NCBI GenBank assembly: GCA_033439265.1
Contig: JAVTVX010000010.1
Coordinates: 10,951,001-11,015,000, forward strand
Origin: Dillenia suffruticosa
Lineage: Eukaryota; Streptophyta; Magnoliopsida; Dilleniales; Dilleniaceae
Direction: 5' to 3'
Length of the DNA stretch: 64,000 nucleotides
The translations under genes were made by a program, and so were the position numbers. Under the pieces are notes generated by a model. The model did no database searches. It was not told the DNA's origin and saw nothing but the letters and a program-made list of their open reading frames with translations. Each line of letters begins with the position of its first letter. Positions within the stretch are counted from its first letter, which is position 1. Below, in pieces: positions 1-12,533 of the stretch.

Positions 1-1071
1 ACAATGCTACCGACTTCCTTAAAGAAATCCCAAATGGTAAATAATCCTTATGCAGATTGTAGAATGCATTTTGACTCTACAATTTGATTGTTGAGTCCTG
101 CTTACAATTGTAGATGGGATCCCTCTCTTTGTAACCATGTTTGTTGTTCAAACGGCTCTTGATATCCAGGAAACTAATCCAAAATGGGATATATATTAGC
201 TTGTTTGCCTGGTTTTTGTAATTATAAAAATCAATAGACCATTTGGAGTTGTGAGTTGAAATAAAGAGGAGTCGGTGTCAATGTTATTAGAAGAAGAAGA
301 TCTTCTCTTTAGAAAAAGGAGAACATTGTGGCATCCTTCCTTAATCTACTGACATGTCACTTACTACAGCCAAACGTGTTGTACATTTAGCTTTGGGACT
401 TTACTGTTTCTCTTCTTTTCTCTATACTTCCAATGGCTTTTTTTTCTTGTTTTGTCTTCTCAAATGTGTTCTGTTAAATTGTTAAATATTTTATTCATAT
501 TTATCTGAGATAGTGATGGCAATTCCTGAAACATGCCCTTTTTTTCTTTTTTTTTTTGGCGGGGGGGGGGGGGGGGGGGAGTAAATTAACAGCCCCCTCC
601 TGTTAGCACCAATGACTGGTAGAACAGGAATATGCTTGCACTGCCCATTGTGCATGCCCGTATTACTAGAAAGATGAATTATTAGAATTCACCTATATGA
701 AGCTGTTGCCTGCAGAAAATTTTCCTTGACACTACATTTTCTCTTTAATATTTAGTGTCCTATGTCTGTGGACAAACCTAGTTGAGGTGGAAACAACTTT
801 GGGCAAATTCCGGTTATGATTCAAAGGTAGAGAGGTTGTTAAAATTGAGTTTAGAAAATTTGACTTTAAATACATTTTGCATGCCACTTTCTTCGGTAAG
901 AATGATTTTGGAGGAGGAGGAACTTAATTTGAAATCTTCTTTGCCTTTCTTCTGTTAGAAAATAAAATAAAGGAGTAGGAGAGTAGATTTTGACCGCAAA
1001 AGTCTAAGAACTCTCTTGTTTGTTACCTTTTGTTCAGTATGTAAGAGCCTTGAGAGATTTTTATACTGCAG
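1..1071. other. Probable CARA intron or 5' region, no coding exon recognised
   Basis: The first visible CARA exon begins at 1072 in mid-codon, so an upstream exon must exist. I looked here for the preceding segment (transit peptide and start of the CPSase small-chain domain) and found none, so it probably lies left of the window and most of this stretch would be intron. It holds T-rich tracts and a run of about 19 G at 561-579, a likely site of sequencing or length error. Confidence 0.5.
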
Positions 1072-3095
1072 GTACCAGGAAATTCTTACCGACCCTAGTT
1101 ATGCAGGCCAATTTGTTTTGATGACAAATCCACATATTGGCAATACTGGTGTCAATTTTGGTGGGTAAGACCTTATTTAATAGTTGGAGCCTCTGTCTCT
1201 GATGCCATTTGATTCTAAGTGACCATCCCCTTCCTTCTGTAACAGATGATGAAGAATCGAGACAGTGTTTCCTTGCTGGTCTAGTTATACGAAGTTTTAG
1301 TATCAGGTTTGTTTCCCCCTTTTTTTTTTCTTGCCCGTGCTGCTGTCAATGTGACATGCATCTAATATAACATTCAATTCTAGCACTTCAAACTGGAGAT
1401 GTGCAAAACCTCTGGGTGATTATCTGGCAGAAAGGAACATTATGGGCATATGTAAGTCTAATGTTTTATATTCAGCTTCATTGAAATAATTATATCTTAG
1501 TGGATCTCTTTGTATGTTCTGTTATTGTTTAACCTCCATTTTTCTTTTTTGCTTTTAGATGATGTTGACACACGTGCAATCACTCGTAGATTGAGACAGG
1601 ATGGAAGCCTCATAGGTGTTCTTAGCACAGAACAATCCAAAAGTGATGAAGAACTTCTGGAAATGTCTCGTTCATGGGACATTGTTGGTATGGCATTGAT
1701 GTTGATTCTATAATGCTCTTCTCTGTGTTGTCTAGTGAGAGTTCCTAAAGTTCTTTTTCCAATCCTGCAGGTATTGATTTAATAAGTGGTGTCTCCTGCA
1801 CTACCCCGTATGAATGGGTTGATAAAACAGATTCTGAGTGGGATTTCAACTCTGATGAGAGAGATGTAGAGAACTTTCAGGTAAGCATTATTAGTTTACA
1901 TTCATGTTAAACTACAAGACGCTTGATGTTTTCTTGCATGCTGTTGCTAACAGGTGGCTGTTTTTGTGAATGAAGGTTGTTGCATATGATTTTGGGATAA
2001 AACAAAATATATTGAGGCGCTTGGCATCCTATGGATGTAAAATTACGGTTGTGCCTTCAACATGGCCTGCATCAGAGACTTTGAAAATGAAGCCAGATGG
2101 TGTTCTTTTTAGCAATGGCCCAGGAGACCCTTCTGCAGTTCCTTATGCTGTTGAAACAGTAAAGGAGATATTGGGAAAAGTCCCTGTCTTTGGAATTTGC
2201 ATGGGCCATCAGTTGATTGGTCAGGCATTAGGTGGCAAAACATTTAAAATGAAGTTTGGTCATCATGGAGGAAATCACCCAGTTCGTGACCTTCGGACTG
2301 GTCGTGTTGAGATCAGTTCTCAGGTTCGTTTAGTGCTCATACTTTTTACTTGCTCAACATTTTTGCTAAATACATCTGGATTCAACTTCTGGTTTGTCAA
2401 ATATTCAACTTTGATTTTATCTTTAGAAGTTAATTGCGTCACCCTTTTTACCCTCTGAGATACAATATCAAAATTCAGTTGTTTTTTTATTTCATTGTCA
2501 ACATATTCTTTTCCTTGGTCGAGATTATGAAGTTTTGAACAAATCAAGCGGAGTAAGCCTATGCAAAATAATTCCACTTTCATTTGTTGGGCTTTTTACT
2601 TGAAAATTTAGGGAAACAAAAAGAACCTTGTGGAACTTGTGCTGATGCTGCTTTCTTTTGTTTCTTATGTTAGCCTTGTCTGATTGACTACAACTGTTCA
2701 TAATTTGCTTATAATTCTACTTTGTGCTGTGACAGAATCACAATTATGCGGTTGATCCTGCATCACTTCCTGAGGGTGTGGAAGTAACCCATGTCAATCT
2801 TAATGATGGTAGCTGTGCTGGTCTGGCCTTCCCTGCAATAAACGTAATGTCTCTCCAGTATCACCCTGAAGCATCTCCAGGGCCTCACGATTCAGATCTG
2901 GGTAAATGCTTTTCCTTCCATTTGCACACATTTTCAGATTTCAAAATATCAGAACTCCACTGCTCATTATTTGTAATCTGCATGGTCTTCTTAATATTTG
3001 TAATCTTACAATTAATCAAATATGTATTTGTTGTTGTTCTTGCAGTCTTCAGAGACTTCGTACAGCTAATGGAACGAGTCAAGCAAAATTCGTAA
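1072..3095 (+). CDS. CARA: Carbamoyl-phosphate synthase small (glutaminase) subunit, 3' eight exons, 5' partial
   Basis: The small subunit hydrolyses glutamine and passes ammonia to the large subunit to make carbamoyl phosphate for arginine and pyrimidine synthesis; the plant enzyme is plastidial. Exons read 1072-1160, 1246-1306, 1384-1451, 1559-1687, 1771-1880, 1976-2323, 2736-2901 and 3046-3095, with phases that join without a break to give 339 residues. About 90 N-terminal residues, including the transit peptide, are missing compared with the roughly 430-residue plant protein. The class I glutamine amidotransferase half is clear: [11 protein letters not shown], the nucleophile motif [18 protein letters not shown], and the His/Glu motif [12 protein letters not shown]. 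The 1160 donor (GTGGGT) was preferred over a nearby stronger GTAAGA because only it joins NF to DDEESRQC in frame. The gene converges on the 4CL gene, with 434 bases between the stops. Confidence 0.95.
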
Positions 3096-3529
3096 AAATG
3101 GTTAAAATCTGCATCCGTAATTACCATGTACTTGTTTTACATTCTGTAGGTGATGATTATGACTCATGATAATAACTTATGCATGACATTCTCATGAAGT
3201 TTAATGCTGCTGCTGGAAGAATTATATTCAATGTGAGGTTTTTAGCTGATCAAAAGGGGGAAAAATGGAAATGAGTCTCTCTTAACAAGAAAATTTTTTT
3301 CGCAATTACTACAAGTCACAATCACTATCACAATCTAAAATGCAAGAGATAAAAATGTTCCCAAGGATTCCATAAGAATCTATTTGTCGTTGTTTAAGCA
3401 ACATTTTTATTCCTTCTCAGTAGATGGGTGACATTTTTATTGACCATAAAAGAGTGTTCCCTTCCAATGCTTGCAATAAAAATTTAAGCAAAATGAATTA
3501 CAATACAAAAGAAAAGAATTTGTGGCTTC
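3096..3529. other. Convergent 3' spacer between CARA and 4CL
   Basis: AT-rich sequence between two convergent stop codons. It must contain both 3' UTRs and polyadenylation regions. No other gene or repeat was recognised. Confidence 0.6.
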
Positions 3530-6500
3530 TCAAGGTGTGGTGGGTGATGCTGCAGCTAGCTTGGCTGTCAAATCCTTTCTGAGAATCTTTCCTGAAGGAG
3601 ACTTTGGAATTGCCTGAACGAAGTATACTTTGTGCAGCTTCTTGTAAAACACCACCTGTTTAACCAACAATTGGAAACTCAAACCTTAGTTCTTGGTTTC
3701 ACTTATAATTGTATAAATTTTGAAATATCATTTGAAAGAGAAAGTTTGTGTGATTTGTTCAATACATACCTGTTTGGCAATAAATTCTTTGACAGCCTCT
3801 TCTGTAAGCTCAAGACCATTAGATCTCACAACAAATGCAACAGGAACTTCACCAGCTACCTCATCTTTTTGCCTATTGCGTATATATATATAAACCATTG
3901 TTAGCTCAGGTTCACATTTCCATGTCTAGAGAAAGATGAGGTTAAGATAATGGCAGACTTACGGGACAACGGCTGCATCGGCAATTGATGGGTGGCTCAC
4001 AAGAAGGGCCTCAAGCTCTGCTGGAGGCACCTGAACAATAGAGTGAAAAATGTTTTAGCTAAATTAGTAGAAAAATTTTAGGTAATTCAACTTTTGTAGG
4101 GATACATCGATATAATATTCATTGAAAGAATATGATCAACAAAGAAAATGAGTATATTTTAGAATTTGCCCGAAGTCTTTCAATGGTAGTTAGTGCTTAT
4201 CTTATAGTACAAATCAAAAGAGATTAATGTATAGGTGAAAGAGAGTAATATTATTCTTGTTCATTGGCAACCTTCCTGCAAGTGAAATACATGAATCTTT
4301 GGTATAAAATTGGTAATTGGACAAAAACTATCCCTCCCTTCTGATTACTTTTCAGGGTTAGGGGAATCATAGATTAGTTCAAGGGGGAATCGTTAGTTAG
4401 TTCAATTGGTAAAATAAGTTATGATCGTACCAAAATTTATATGGATGGATTTAAACTCTGATTATGATTTACACTATTACAATATTAACTCGAATTGAAG
4501 TACAAGTATTGCATCTTCTCAAGCTATTAAATTATTAGGATTCAAAGAGAAAAACAAGTGAGTTCAGTAACAAGGTGGGGAGAGTAAACAAACCTGGAAG
4601 CCCTTAAATTTGATGATTTCTTTAACCCTATCAACAATGAAAACCTCATCATCATCATCCACATAACCAATGTCGCCGGTGTGGAGCCATCCCTCCACAT
4701 CCACCGTTTTAGCCGTTGCCTCCGGTTCATTCAAGTATCCTACAGCATTTAAAACATTTTAAGCATTAAACATTTCTTCATTTTATTTTACTTCTGACGA
4801 TATCAAATTAAAAATGAAAATTGAAGGTAAGAGGGAGGAAAAAACCTTTCATAATTTGAGCTCCACGGATGCAAATTTCTCCGGGCTGGTTGCGGCCGAG
4901 GGAGGAGCCGGTTGTGGGGTCTACCACCTTGAGCTCGGCATTGCGGACCACGGTGCCGCAGGATCCTGACTTGGTTGGGAATGGCTGCTTGGCAAATCCT
5001 GGGCACATTGACAGCACTGGCCCTGCCTCTGTCATTCCATAACCCTATATTCATTTTACACGGGGCAATGTAATAATTTTATTGCTTCTCTCTAACAATG
5101 ATGTATGATGTACTTTCTATTCTACATTTTCCAAAAGCAGTATGAGAAATGTGTGCAACCGCAAAAATAAATAAATAAATAAATAAACAAAAACAAAAAC
5201 AAAAAACAAAAAACAAAAAAAATGTCTTAATCTTTTTTTTTCCTCACCACAGGTATCTAGAGTCGGATTAATCTGATTCAATCTTCTCTGGTGGTTCCAA
5301 TTGGGGGATGGCTTTCCTATCATATATATTTTTTAAAATTTAAAATTTAAAATTTAATTAAAAAATTTAATATTTCAAGATAAATTGTGCAGGAGATTAT
5401 CTTCATATTTGGGCTTGGGGCCTGAATTTGGAGCTCTGACTTGGGTCATTAGAGTCCGTAACTTTACTGTGTTTTCATTTTTGAACTATTTCTGGTTATG
5501 AAAATGATACGAAAACAATCTAGTTTTGTTCAGTCAGGTGGGTCCTTTCCCCAACCTCTGGTGAATGTGCTTGCCTTAAATTTTTCTGCCAACACTTTTC
5601 AATGGATAAATATGAGAATCTGAAATCTCTTAATGTCTGGAGGGTCCAACCAATGTAATCTATGGTTTTTTTTTTAAAAAAAAATAAATAAACAAAAAAG
5701 GGGTGGGGGTAATCTGTGTGAGAGTTCGCTTAGTGTGAAATAGGGGTGAAAATAAAAATTTAGATCTAAGGAAAAATATAATATATATACAAAACAATTA
5801 TAATATTTACAATTGTTTATATATATAGCCTTTTCTTATAATTTTAGTGGGAACAATTACTTCTGCTTTTTCCCTTTTATCTCCGACTTTAAAATATTCG
5901 ATTCGAGTTATAATTAATATCATTTATTTAAATTTAAAAATTATATTTGCATCAATTTTGAAAAGATGCAAGTGTTTTTATTAAAAAGGAAGGACCGAGG
6001 GATGTTAGGCTTTGATTGTTTCAAATTTAGAAGAACAAAGAGTATATTGTTATTTCACCGATGAAATTTATCATTTTTAAGTATTTTCAAATATTAATGC
6101 ATTTTATGAAGTATTGTATTACAACTACTTAGAAATATAATTTATGCAAATTTTGGATTAACAAATAGGTTTAATTTGGAAAACAAAATTAATGTCAAAA
6201 AATTGAAATATATCAAATACGAGAAATTGACATCGGGCCCAGTTGATTAAGAGAGGGAAAGAGAGAGAGAGAAGTCCCCAAATGGACAATCTAATGGTTA
6301 TATTTCCTTCCCTATGATTTAGAATTCAAATCTTGTTGTTAAAAAGAGAGAGAGAAAGAGAGAGAGAGAAATTGCATGAAATATGTAGAAAAATAAGGTT
6401 TTATCTGTGTAAATATGTGCAGATAGTGAGGAAAAGATTAGTTTAATTTTTTTATGGCCAATAATTATAATTATAGAATAAAATCTATATATGAATGGAT

Positions 6501-7870
6501 ATATTTAAAATATAATAAAATAAAATAAAGATAAATATGCAAGTAAGTTAGAAGCAACCACCTCAAAACCTAGAAAAGAAACTATATGCATCGATGTATT
6601 ATTATATATGCGCAAAACATAAATAATTCTTATTACCTAATGACCCATGAACATAAACCAAAATGACAAATATGTCCTCGACTCCAAAAAGTCCAAATTT
6701 CTCGATGCTCCCCGCCCGAACCAAAAACACAAATTCAAAATCGGTTGAAGTTGACAAGGTTCATACCTGACCAAAAATGGCCTGAGGCACTCTGCTTCTG
6801 AGAGCATCCTCCAGTTCCTTCCCCAAAGGCGCCGCCCCTGACATGACGATCCTTAAGGAGTTCAGATCAAACTTCTCCACTCTCGGATTCCTTGCCAGCG
6901 CCAGAACCAACGGTGGCACCACCGCCGCATAGGACACTCTGTGCCTCTGTATCAGCTCCAACAAGGTCCCAATCTCAAATTTCTGCATCAGCAGAACTGC
7001 AGAACCTGCTCGAAGAGAGCAGAGTAGGACTGAGACCAGAGCATATATGTGGAAAAGAGGAAGCACACAGAGTACAACATCCTCTTTTGTCAAATGCAAG
7101 TTGGGATTTTCTCCGTCGACTTGCTGAGCTACGCTAGTGATTATGCTCTTGTGGGTCAAGATCACGCCTTTCGGCAATCCTGTTGTGCCCGAGGAGAAAG
7201 GTAGAGCAACTGGGTCATCTGGTTCAATTGAAATTGAGGGAATTTCGGATTCGTTTGCTTCTGATAAAACAGAGAAATGCAGACAGTTTTCTGGTGGGTC
7301 GTCTGTGGTGATCAGAGTGTAGTCTTGGCCGAGTTTTGGATAATTATCACCTGCGTTGCGTAATTTTTCTGCGTATTGAGCTTGGGTTATGATCAATTTG
7401 GCTTTCGATATTTTGAATTGTTTGAAGATTTCTGGGACTGTGTAAAAAGGGTTTGCAGTGGATGTTATGGCGCCGATCATGGAGGCTCCAAGGAAGGAGA
7501 AGACGAATTCTGGGGAATTTTGGAGGAGGACCATGATGACATCGCCTTGTTTGATGCTGAGGTTGGATAAACCTGCGGCGACTTTTTTGCAGATCAAGTG
7601 GGTTTCGGAGTAGCTGAGGATTTTGCCGGTGGAGCCGGAGATGAGACAGGGGCGGTCAGAAAATTCGGAGATGTTTTCAAAGCAGTAGGTAGGGAGAGGG
7701 AGGTGATTTGAGATGGGTATGTCGGGGAGTTTTGATCTGAAAATGGTTGGTGAAGAAGATTGATCAGCAGCTGACTGAATTGATGGTGGGTGATATTCTG
7801 TAGGAGTAACATTTGGAGAGAGCTCTGTTCCAGTAGTTTCAGAGGAAGAAGCGACAGAGACTGAAAGCAT
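3530..7870 (-). CDS. 4CL3: 4-coumarate:CoA ligase, class II (4CL3-like), six exons
   Basis: It activates 4-coumarate and related hydroxycinnamates to CoA thioesters through an acyl-adenylate, the branch step of phenylpropanoid metabolism; class II members are mostly linked to flavonoids. Exons in transcript order are 7870-6767, 5044-4846, 4739-4594, 4030-3963, 3872-3770 and 3655-3530. All junctions are GT-AG with consistent phases, giving 581 residues. The AMP-binding box [12 protein letters not shown] lies at residues 226-236 and box II GEICIRG at about 423-429. Other landmarks are [29 protein letters not shown] and the catalytic lysine region [13 protein letters not shown]. The Ser-rich N-terminal extension before IFRSKLPDI is typical of class II. 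Intron 1 (5045-6766) is the longest and carries a short tRNA-like retroposon. The start at 7870 is the first ATG of the frame. The leader upstream is GA-rich. Confidence 0.95.
4375..4505 (+). repeat. tRNA-like SINE fragment in 4CL intron 3
   Basis: The stretch TTAGTTCAATTGGTAA resembles a pol III A box and GGATTTAAACTCTG, about 50 bases on, resembles a degenerate B box. The spacing suits a tRNA-derived head. No poly(A) tail or clear target duplication was found, so the ends are approximate. Confidence 0.4.
6274..6345 (+). repeat. Short tRNA-head retroposon in 4CL intron 1, within a GA tract
   Basis: A 70-base segment beginning near GGACAATCTAATGGTTAT and ending near AATTCAAATCTTG matches, with substitutions, the small insert at 8947-9023. 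GA-rich sequence sits on both sides (6256-6273 and 6345-6369), as expected if the target site was duplicated inside a GA repeat, although GA repeats make this hard to prove. Confidence 0.45.
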
Positions 7871-8350
7871 TTTTAGGTGAATTGTGGTTTTCTGGTTTTT
7901 GGGCTGGAGGAGAGAAATGCGTTTTAGCTCGTCTCTTTTGGGGCGGGTGGTAACTCGAGAGCGAGAGAGAGAGAGAGAGAGAGAGAGAAGAAAGAAGAAA
8001 GAAGAAATAAATACAAAAGAGAAGAGACGCAGGTGGGAGAGAAAGGGAGTAGCTTAGTCGATAAGGGAGACCCCTAGGGGGTTGGGGGAAGGAGGCGGGG
8101 ACGATTGCAAGCATGTTCATGTTCAAAATCTCCCCCAACGTCACTTGGCCGTCATCTTCCTACCACCAAACTCTCTCTGTCTCTCTCTTCGGAGGAGCAA
8201 GTGCCACGTTCCAAATCCAGCACAATGTAACGGGGCCGAGTTCATCTCCCACAAGAGGAAGAAATGCAAATCTTTTACAATTCGGGTCTTATTCTTTGCT
8301 CTTTGATACGCGGTATATTTGAAGTTGTCTCCCACGTGGTAGTAATTCAT
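7871..8350 (-). promoter_or_regulatory. 4CL leader and promoter region with GA microsatellite
   Basis: Immediately upstream of the 4CL start is a GA-rich leader, with an uninterrupted (GA)n tract at 7964-7988 (CT on the transcript strand). CT-rich leaders are common in plant genes. The region further up to 8350 is moderately GC-rich. I could not fix a TATA box or a transcription start. Confidence 0.4.
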
Positions 8351-8924
8351 AGATTCATATACTTTTAAGCATATTACAATTTATGTTATATACATCGATA
8401 CGATAGATTAATGGAATAGAATAAATTATATCGAATCTTAATTAAATATTTTAAATTTTAAAATTTTAAAATGATTAAATTTTGATTCGAGTTGATCTTA
8501 TGATTACTAATTTTATAGATATCGACGTCATAGGATTTTTGAATAACTATAAAAATGTTATTTATAGGTTGAAATAATTTTAGCAAGTGCAAATACTTTC
8601 AATAATTGTCCTTTAAAATGCTAACCAATCAAGGCTCACATTGCAACCTTAAAAACATCTAACATTCCTTATTTGTGATTAATTAGAGAATTTAGGCGTC
8701 AGTTGGTTAAAATAAATCAGAATTAAAAATTAGATTTAAATTCATATAATTTGTTTAGATTAATAGAATAAAAATAGAGTTTATGAATGAAACTATCAAA
8801 TTATATAATTTTTGAAATTCAAGTGAACACAGATTTCTAAAACCCATTTTTAATATTTTTTTTATTTTAAATCCATTCTAATTCCCTAATGTGAATCAAA
8901 TATCCCTTAATAGGGAATATCCAC
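8351..8924. other. AT-rich spacer, nothing recognised
   Basis: Low-complexity AT-rich sequence with short repeated words such as TTTTAAAATT near 8450-8470. No gene, RNA gene or repeat end was identified. Confidence 0.5.
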
Positions 8925-8946
8925 AAATAAATTAGAGATTTCATGT

Positions 8947-9023
8947 CTTTAGGGGACAGTCTGATAGTTATAATTTTCCTTCATAATCCTAAGATCCAAC
9001 ATTTGAATCTTTGTGTAACCAAA
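8947..9023 (+). repeat. 77-bp tRNA-head retroposon with 22-bp target-site duplication
   Basis: A perfect 22-base direct repeat (8925-8946 and 9024-9045) brackets a 77-base insert ending in a short A run. The insert has a degenerate A-box-like region (GGGGACAGTCTGATAG) and a B-box-like region (CATTTGAATCTTT). The long exact duplication and A-rich 3' end are signs of LINE-mediated retroposition. It lacks a SINE body, so it is either a tRNA-head-only retroposon or a truncated SINE. Confidence 0.65.
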
Positions 9024-9045
9024 AAATAAATTAGAGATTTCATGT

Positions 9046-9907
9046 GGTTCCATTGTTTCATGAGAAAAATCCTCTCTCTCTCCCCAACAAGAACATGTGC
9101 TTAATTTTTAGATGATGGATAATCACAAAGTTAACTTGGGGTATTTTTTTGATAAAAATTAAAAAATATATATTAAAAATTACATGTTATTGAACTAAAT
9201 CCATTATGTTACTGAATTAATAGACTGCACAACTATCAATTAATTTGTTAAATTCCTTTTTAAATATAATTAGAATAACAAATACAATTCCCAAATTGTA
9301 TAATTAATACGATGAGTTTCACAATTTTTTTTTTAATTCTCAAATATGTTTAAGTCATTAAGTATCAAATTCAACTAGATTTTTACACCTAAATCAATTT
9401 TTAGATTTTGCATTTTCAGGGAAAAAAAAAAAGAAAAGAAAAAAAACTTTACTTAGTTGATAATAAAAAATGATGTTTTAAAGAGAGATTTAGTAAATAG
9501 AGATTTGCATGAGCATCCCCGTAAAGTGAAAAATCTTATTTAAACCTTATTCATAAAGCATATTTATAAATATAATTTCATCATAGCATCGATGCTTTTT
9601 TCCTAACAATCCATCCAAAACCTATTATCGAGCAAATTTGTTAAATCATATTTTCATTAATTTTATTTTTATTAAAAATACAAACATGCGCTTAAATTAG
9701 TATCCCGTTACTTGTTTAATTTCAATTAATATAAGGGGAGAGAGAGGGAGAACCAATAGACAATTAGCTTGATGAAAATAATACTAAATCCTTGGATTAA
9801 AATTCAAAAAAAAAATCACAGGGGAATAGCTTCCTTTATAAAGGGTGCAACAATAATTCGAGTCATATTAGTCGAAGTATAATAATTCTAGATACTCGTT
9901 GATCAAG

Positions 9908-9910
<3 letters not shown>
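9046..9910. other. AT-rich spacer
   Basis: No gene recognised. Around 9750-9830 there is a weak tRNA-head-like stretch followed by an A run, possibly another degraded short retroposon. Confidence 0.4.

Positions 9911-9983
<73 letters not shown>
9911..9983. repeat. (GA)n microsatellite, 73 bp
   Basis: Uninterrupted GA dinucleotide repeat. It borders the left side of the GC-rich block described next. Confidence 0.95.
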
Positions 9984-9985
<2 letters not shown>

Positions 9986-12486
9986 AAACCGACAAAGTCA
10001 AAAAAAATAAAAAATAAAAAATTGGGAAAGTCACTTTCCCGATTTATCTTCTCTCCCCCTCATTCTCTCCTGTGTTCTTTGTCTCTCACCCTCTCTCACT
10101 CTCTCAATTTCTCCACCTCCCTCCCTTCATTTACATACTCACAAGCTCTCTCTCTCTGTCTCTCTCATCGATTCTCTCTCTCTCTCTCTCCTGCGGGCGC
10201 TGCACAGCCGCAGCGCGCGGCTTCCCTCCCGCGCTGCTATAGCCCGCGAGCACAGCGGCTCCTGCCCGCGAGCAGGTCCATCTCGTGAGCGCTCCAACGC
10301 GCACCAACCGCGACCCCTCTCCCTCGCGCACGAACAGCTCACTGCTTCTCTCCCTCGCCTATTCGCGTGCTGCCCTATGCCGAGACACTTGCTGCAACCC
10401 CAGAAGAGACTCCAACTTGACAGTCATCGGTAAGCCCTCGAGAACTCTAGCCGAGATTTCAATTCATCCCCTGTACATGTGGTATGAATTTTCGATTGAT
10501 ATATTCTAGGGTTTCAATTTCCTTTGGTGATTGAACCTAAATACTAAATTTTGTTTTAAATCGGAAACATTGCAGGGTTCGAATTAAATCGAACAGCGCA
10601 CGAAGGTTTGATAGGCAAATGCGAAAACCCTAGGTCTGAATCTGCACTCCTTTCTTTGCGCAGGTAAGGGCTAATTTCTGAAAATAACTCTAGGATTGTG
10701 AAATAATTGCAATATGGTAGAATTGGAATGTATGTCCATGAATTGGAAAAATTAGAAAAAACTAAGACTGTGTTAATTTAAGAAAATCTAGGAGAGTTGT
10801 GAATATAAATTTTGTAAAGATGTAAATTGCGATAAATTGGTAAAATGAGGATAGAAACAAGAAAATGTTAGAAATGAGGGTTAAACAAAATTAGGAAAAT
10901 TTGTGAACCCTTGAGTTTGGAGGAGAAATGACTTGAGAATTGTTATGGTTGCTTCAGGACAATCCATTGGAGTTTGAAAGGAGATTTCTTGAGTATGGAT
11001 AGGGTGTAGGGAGTGAATACCCTCTATAGAGGTGAGTGGATGGTTTATTGTGTTCATGAATGAGAAATCTGTTTTAAAATTGCTTTATAAATGATTTTCG
11101 AAAAATTTTACGTGATTTATGCGAATTGTTTTGTGACTGTGGGCTGTCTAAACTGAATTATAAAGTATAAATGCATCCGTTGTGTTTAAAAATGATTCCG
11201 TGCCATATGTTATTTGATATTGCTCTATGAATTGATTTGGCATGAGATTGTTGATTATTTGATGGAAAATTATGGCACATTGCTTGTGAATTGGATTGAT
11301 TTAGAAATGAAGGGTGTCGCAGATGACTATAGTCATATTCCCACCATGGAGCGACCTGACGGGGTGGCGTGGTTTGGGGTTTGGATGTGCAGGGGAGTTA
11401 GACGTCCCTCCCTCTGCCAAAATCATACTATATTTGGTGCACCCTGGTGAGGTACGAGCTAACGTCAAGGTAGGGGGTTTGTTTTGAGACATTGGATAGA
11501 AAAACCCTTGGCGGGATTTCGTCTGGATTTGACCGCCCTTAGACAAAAATGTTTTTCGATAGAACCCCAAAATTTTCTGAAATGATAATTGACATGGATG
11601 CATATTTTGTAAATTGTGATTTATTGAAATATTTTATGCATATGAACTGTTATTTATGAGATATGCTTTGACTGCCCCACATTTACTCTTTATTTATGAA
11701 CACAATCATACCATTGCACTCTACTCACTGAGTATACCTCTATACTCACCATTCTCTTCCCTTTTTCAGAGGAGGCTTAGTTGGGAGACTACTCGACGGA
11801 GCTTGTGCAGTATTTTTGCGGATTGTATAGGTATTTGGCACATACAGGGTTACTTTTGGAGATTTATAGATCTCAAACCATAGAAAGGGAAGACTGTACA
11901 TCCCCTGTCGTGCGGATTTCATTAATACTGGCCGAGTTGTTGGCAAGTATTGATAAAATTCGCTGATTTTTTTATTTGTTCTTTATTATCTTAATTACTC
12001 GATTATTTTTGTAAAACCGTTTATATCTGTATTGGGACATTTGGACTATAAATCTTAATCTCGATACTTTTCTCTAATTTTGTGAAGTTTTGTACAACTC
12101 ATACCGTTAGGACTCTACCGATACTGGTTTGTCTTCCTCAGGTAAGTGTTGGTAAAGTCCGACGGCTATGTTTTGGGACTTCTTGTTTGTCATACACTTT
12201 ATTGAGGTGAGAATTTTGAATGACTAGGATGGCCACATCGCATGCGTGCTTGTACAGGATCCCACTCCCCGATGTGTACCAATGTATGTGTTTGAATGTT
12301 CAGGGATGGGCCGGATGGACTCTTTACGTGTGTATTGTTATGTGATTTCACGTTTTGAATAGTTTTATACTTTTGATTATTTATTGTAAATTTGATAGTC
12401 TTGCGGAGTCCTGGTATACGGAGAGATTCTGTCTGTGTATCGAGACGACGAGAAGGTTGTCACGTGGTCGATCCGAGGATCGGGGC
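9984..12486 (+). mobile_element. Possible non-coding LTR-type element or solo LTR between two GA tracts
   Basis: This 2.5-kb block differs from its surroundings. It has a CT-rich then CpG-rich leader (10040-10420), leader-like splice motifs (TCATCG|GTAAGC near 10428, GCGCAG|GTAAGG near 10664), a CACTGAGTATACC...ACTCACC stretch near 11725-11755, and the terminal words GATCCGAGGATCGGGGCGTGA at 12470-12490. The last two resemble words I recall from plant LTR retrotransposons, where LTRs often end GGGGCGTGACA. No long reading frame, PBS or paired LTR was found. It could instead be a non-coding transcript locus. Both flanks are (GA)n tracts. Confidence 0.35.
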
Positions 12487-12502
12487 GTGAGAGAGAGAGA
12501 GC

Positions 12503-12531
<29 letters not shown>
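12487..12531. repeat. (GA)n microsatellite, imperfect
   Basis: GA-rich repeat with single interruptions, on the right side of the 9984-12486 block. Confidence 0.9.

Positions 12532-12533
<2 letters not shown>

Noticed and set aside
1..47. Possible exon ending CCCAAATG|GTAAATAA at the left edge
   Set aside because: The donor is plausible but no reading frame gives the expected CARA segment, so I did not call it.
10139..10509. Overlapping frames of 66-74 codons on both strands in the CpG-rich block, and the 129-codon frame from 9899
   Set aside because: They arise from GA/CT repeats (poly Arg-Glu, Ser-Leu) and GC-rich leader-like sequence, match no family I know and change frame without splice support.
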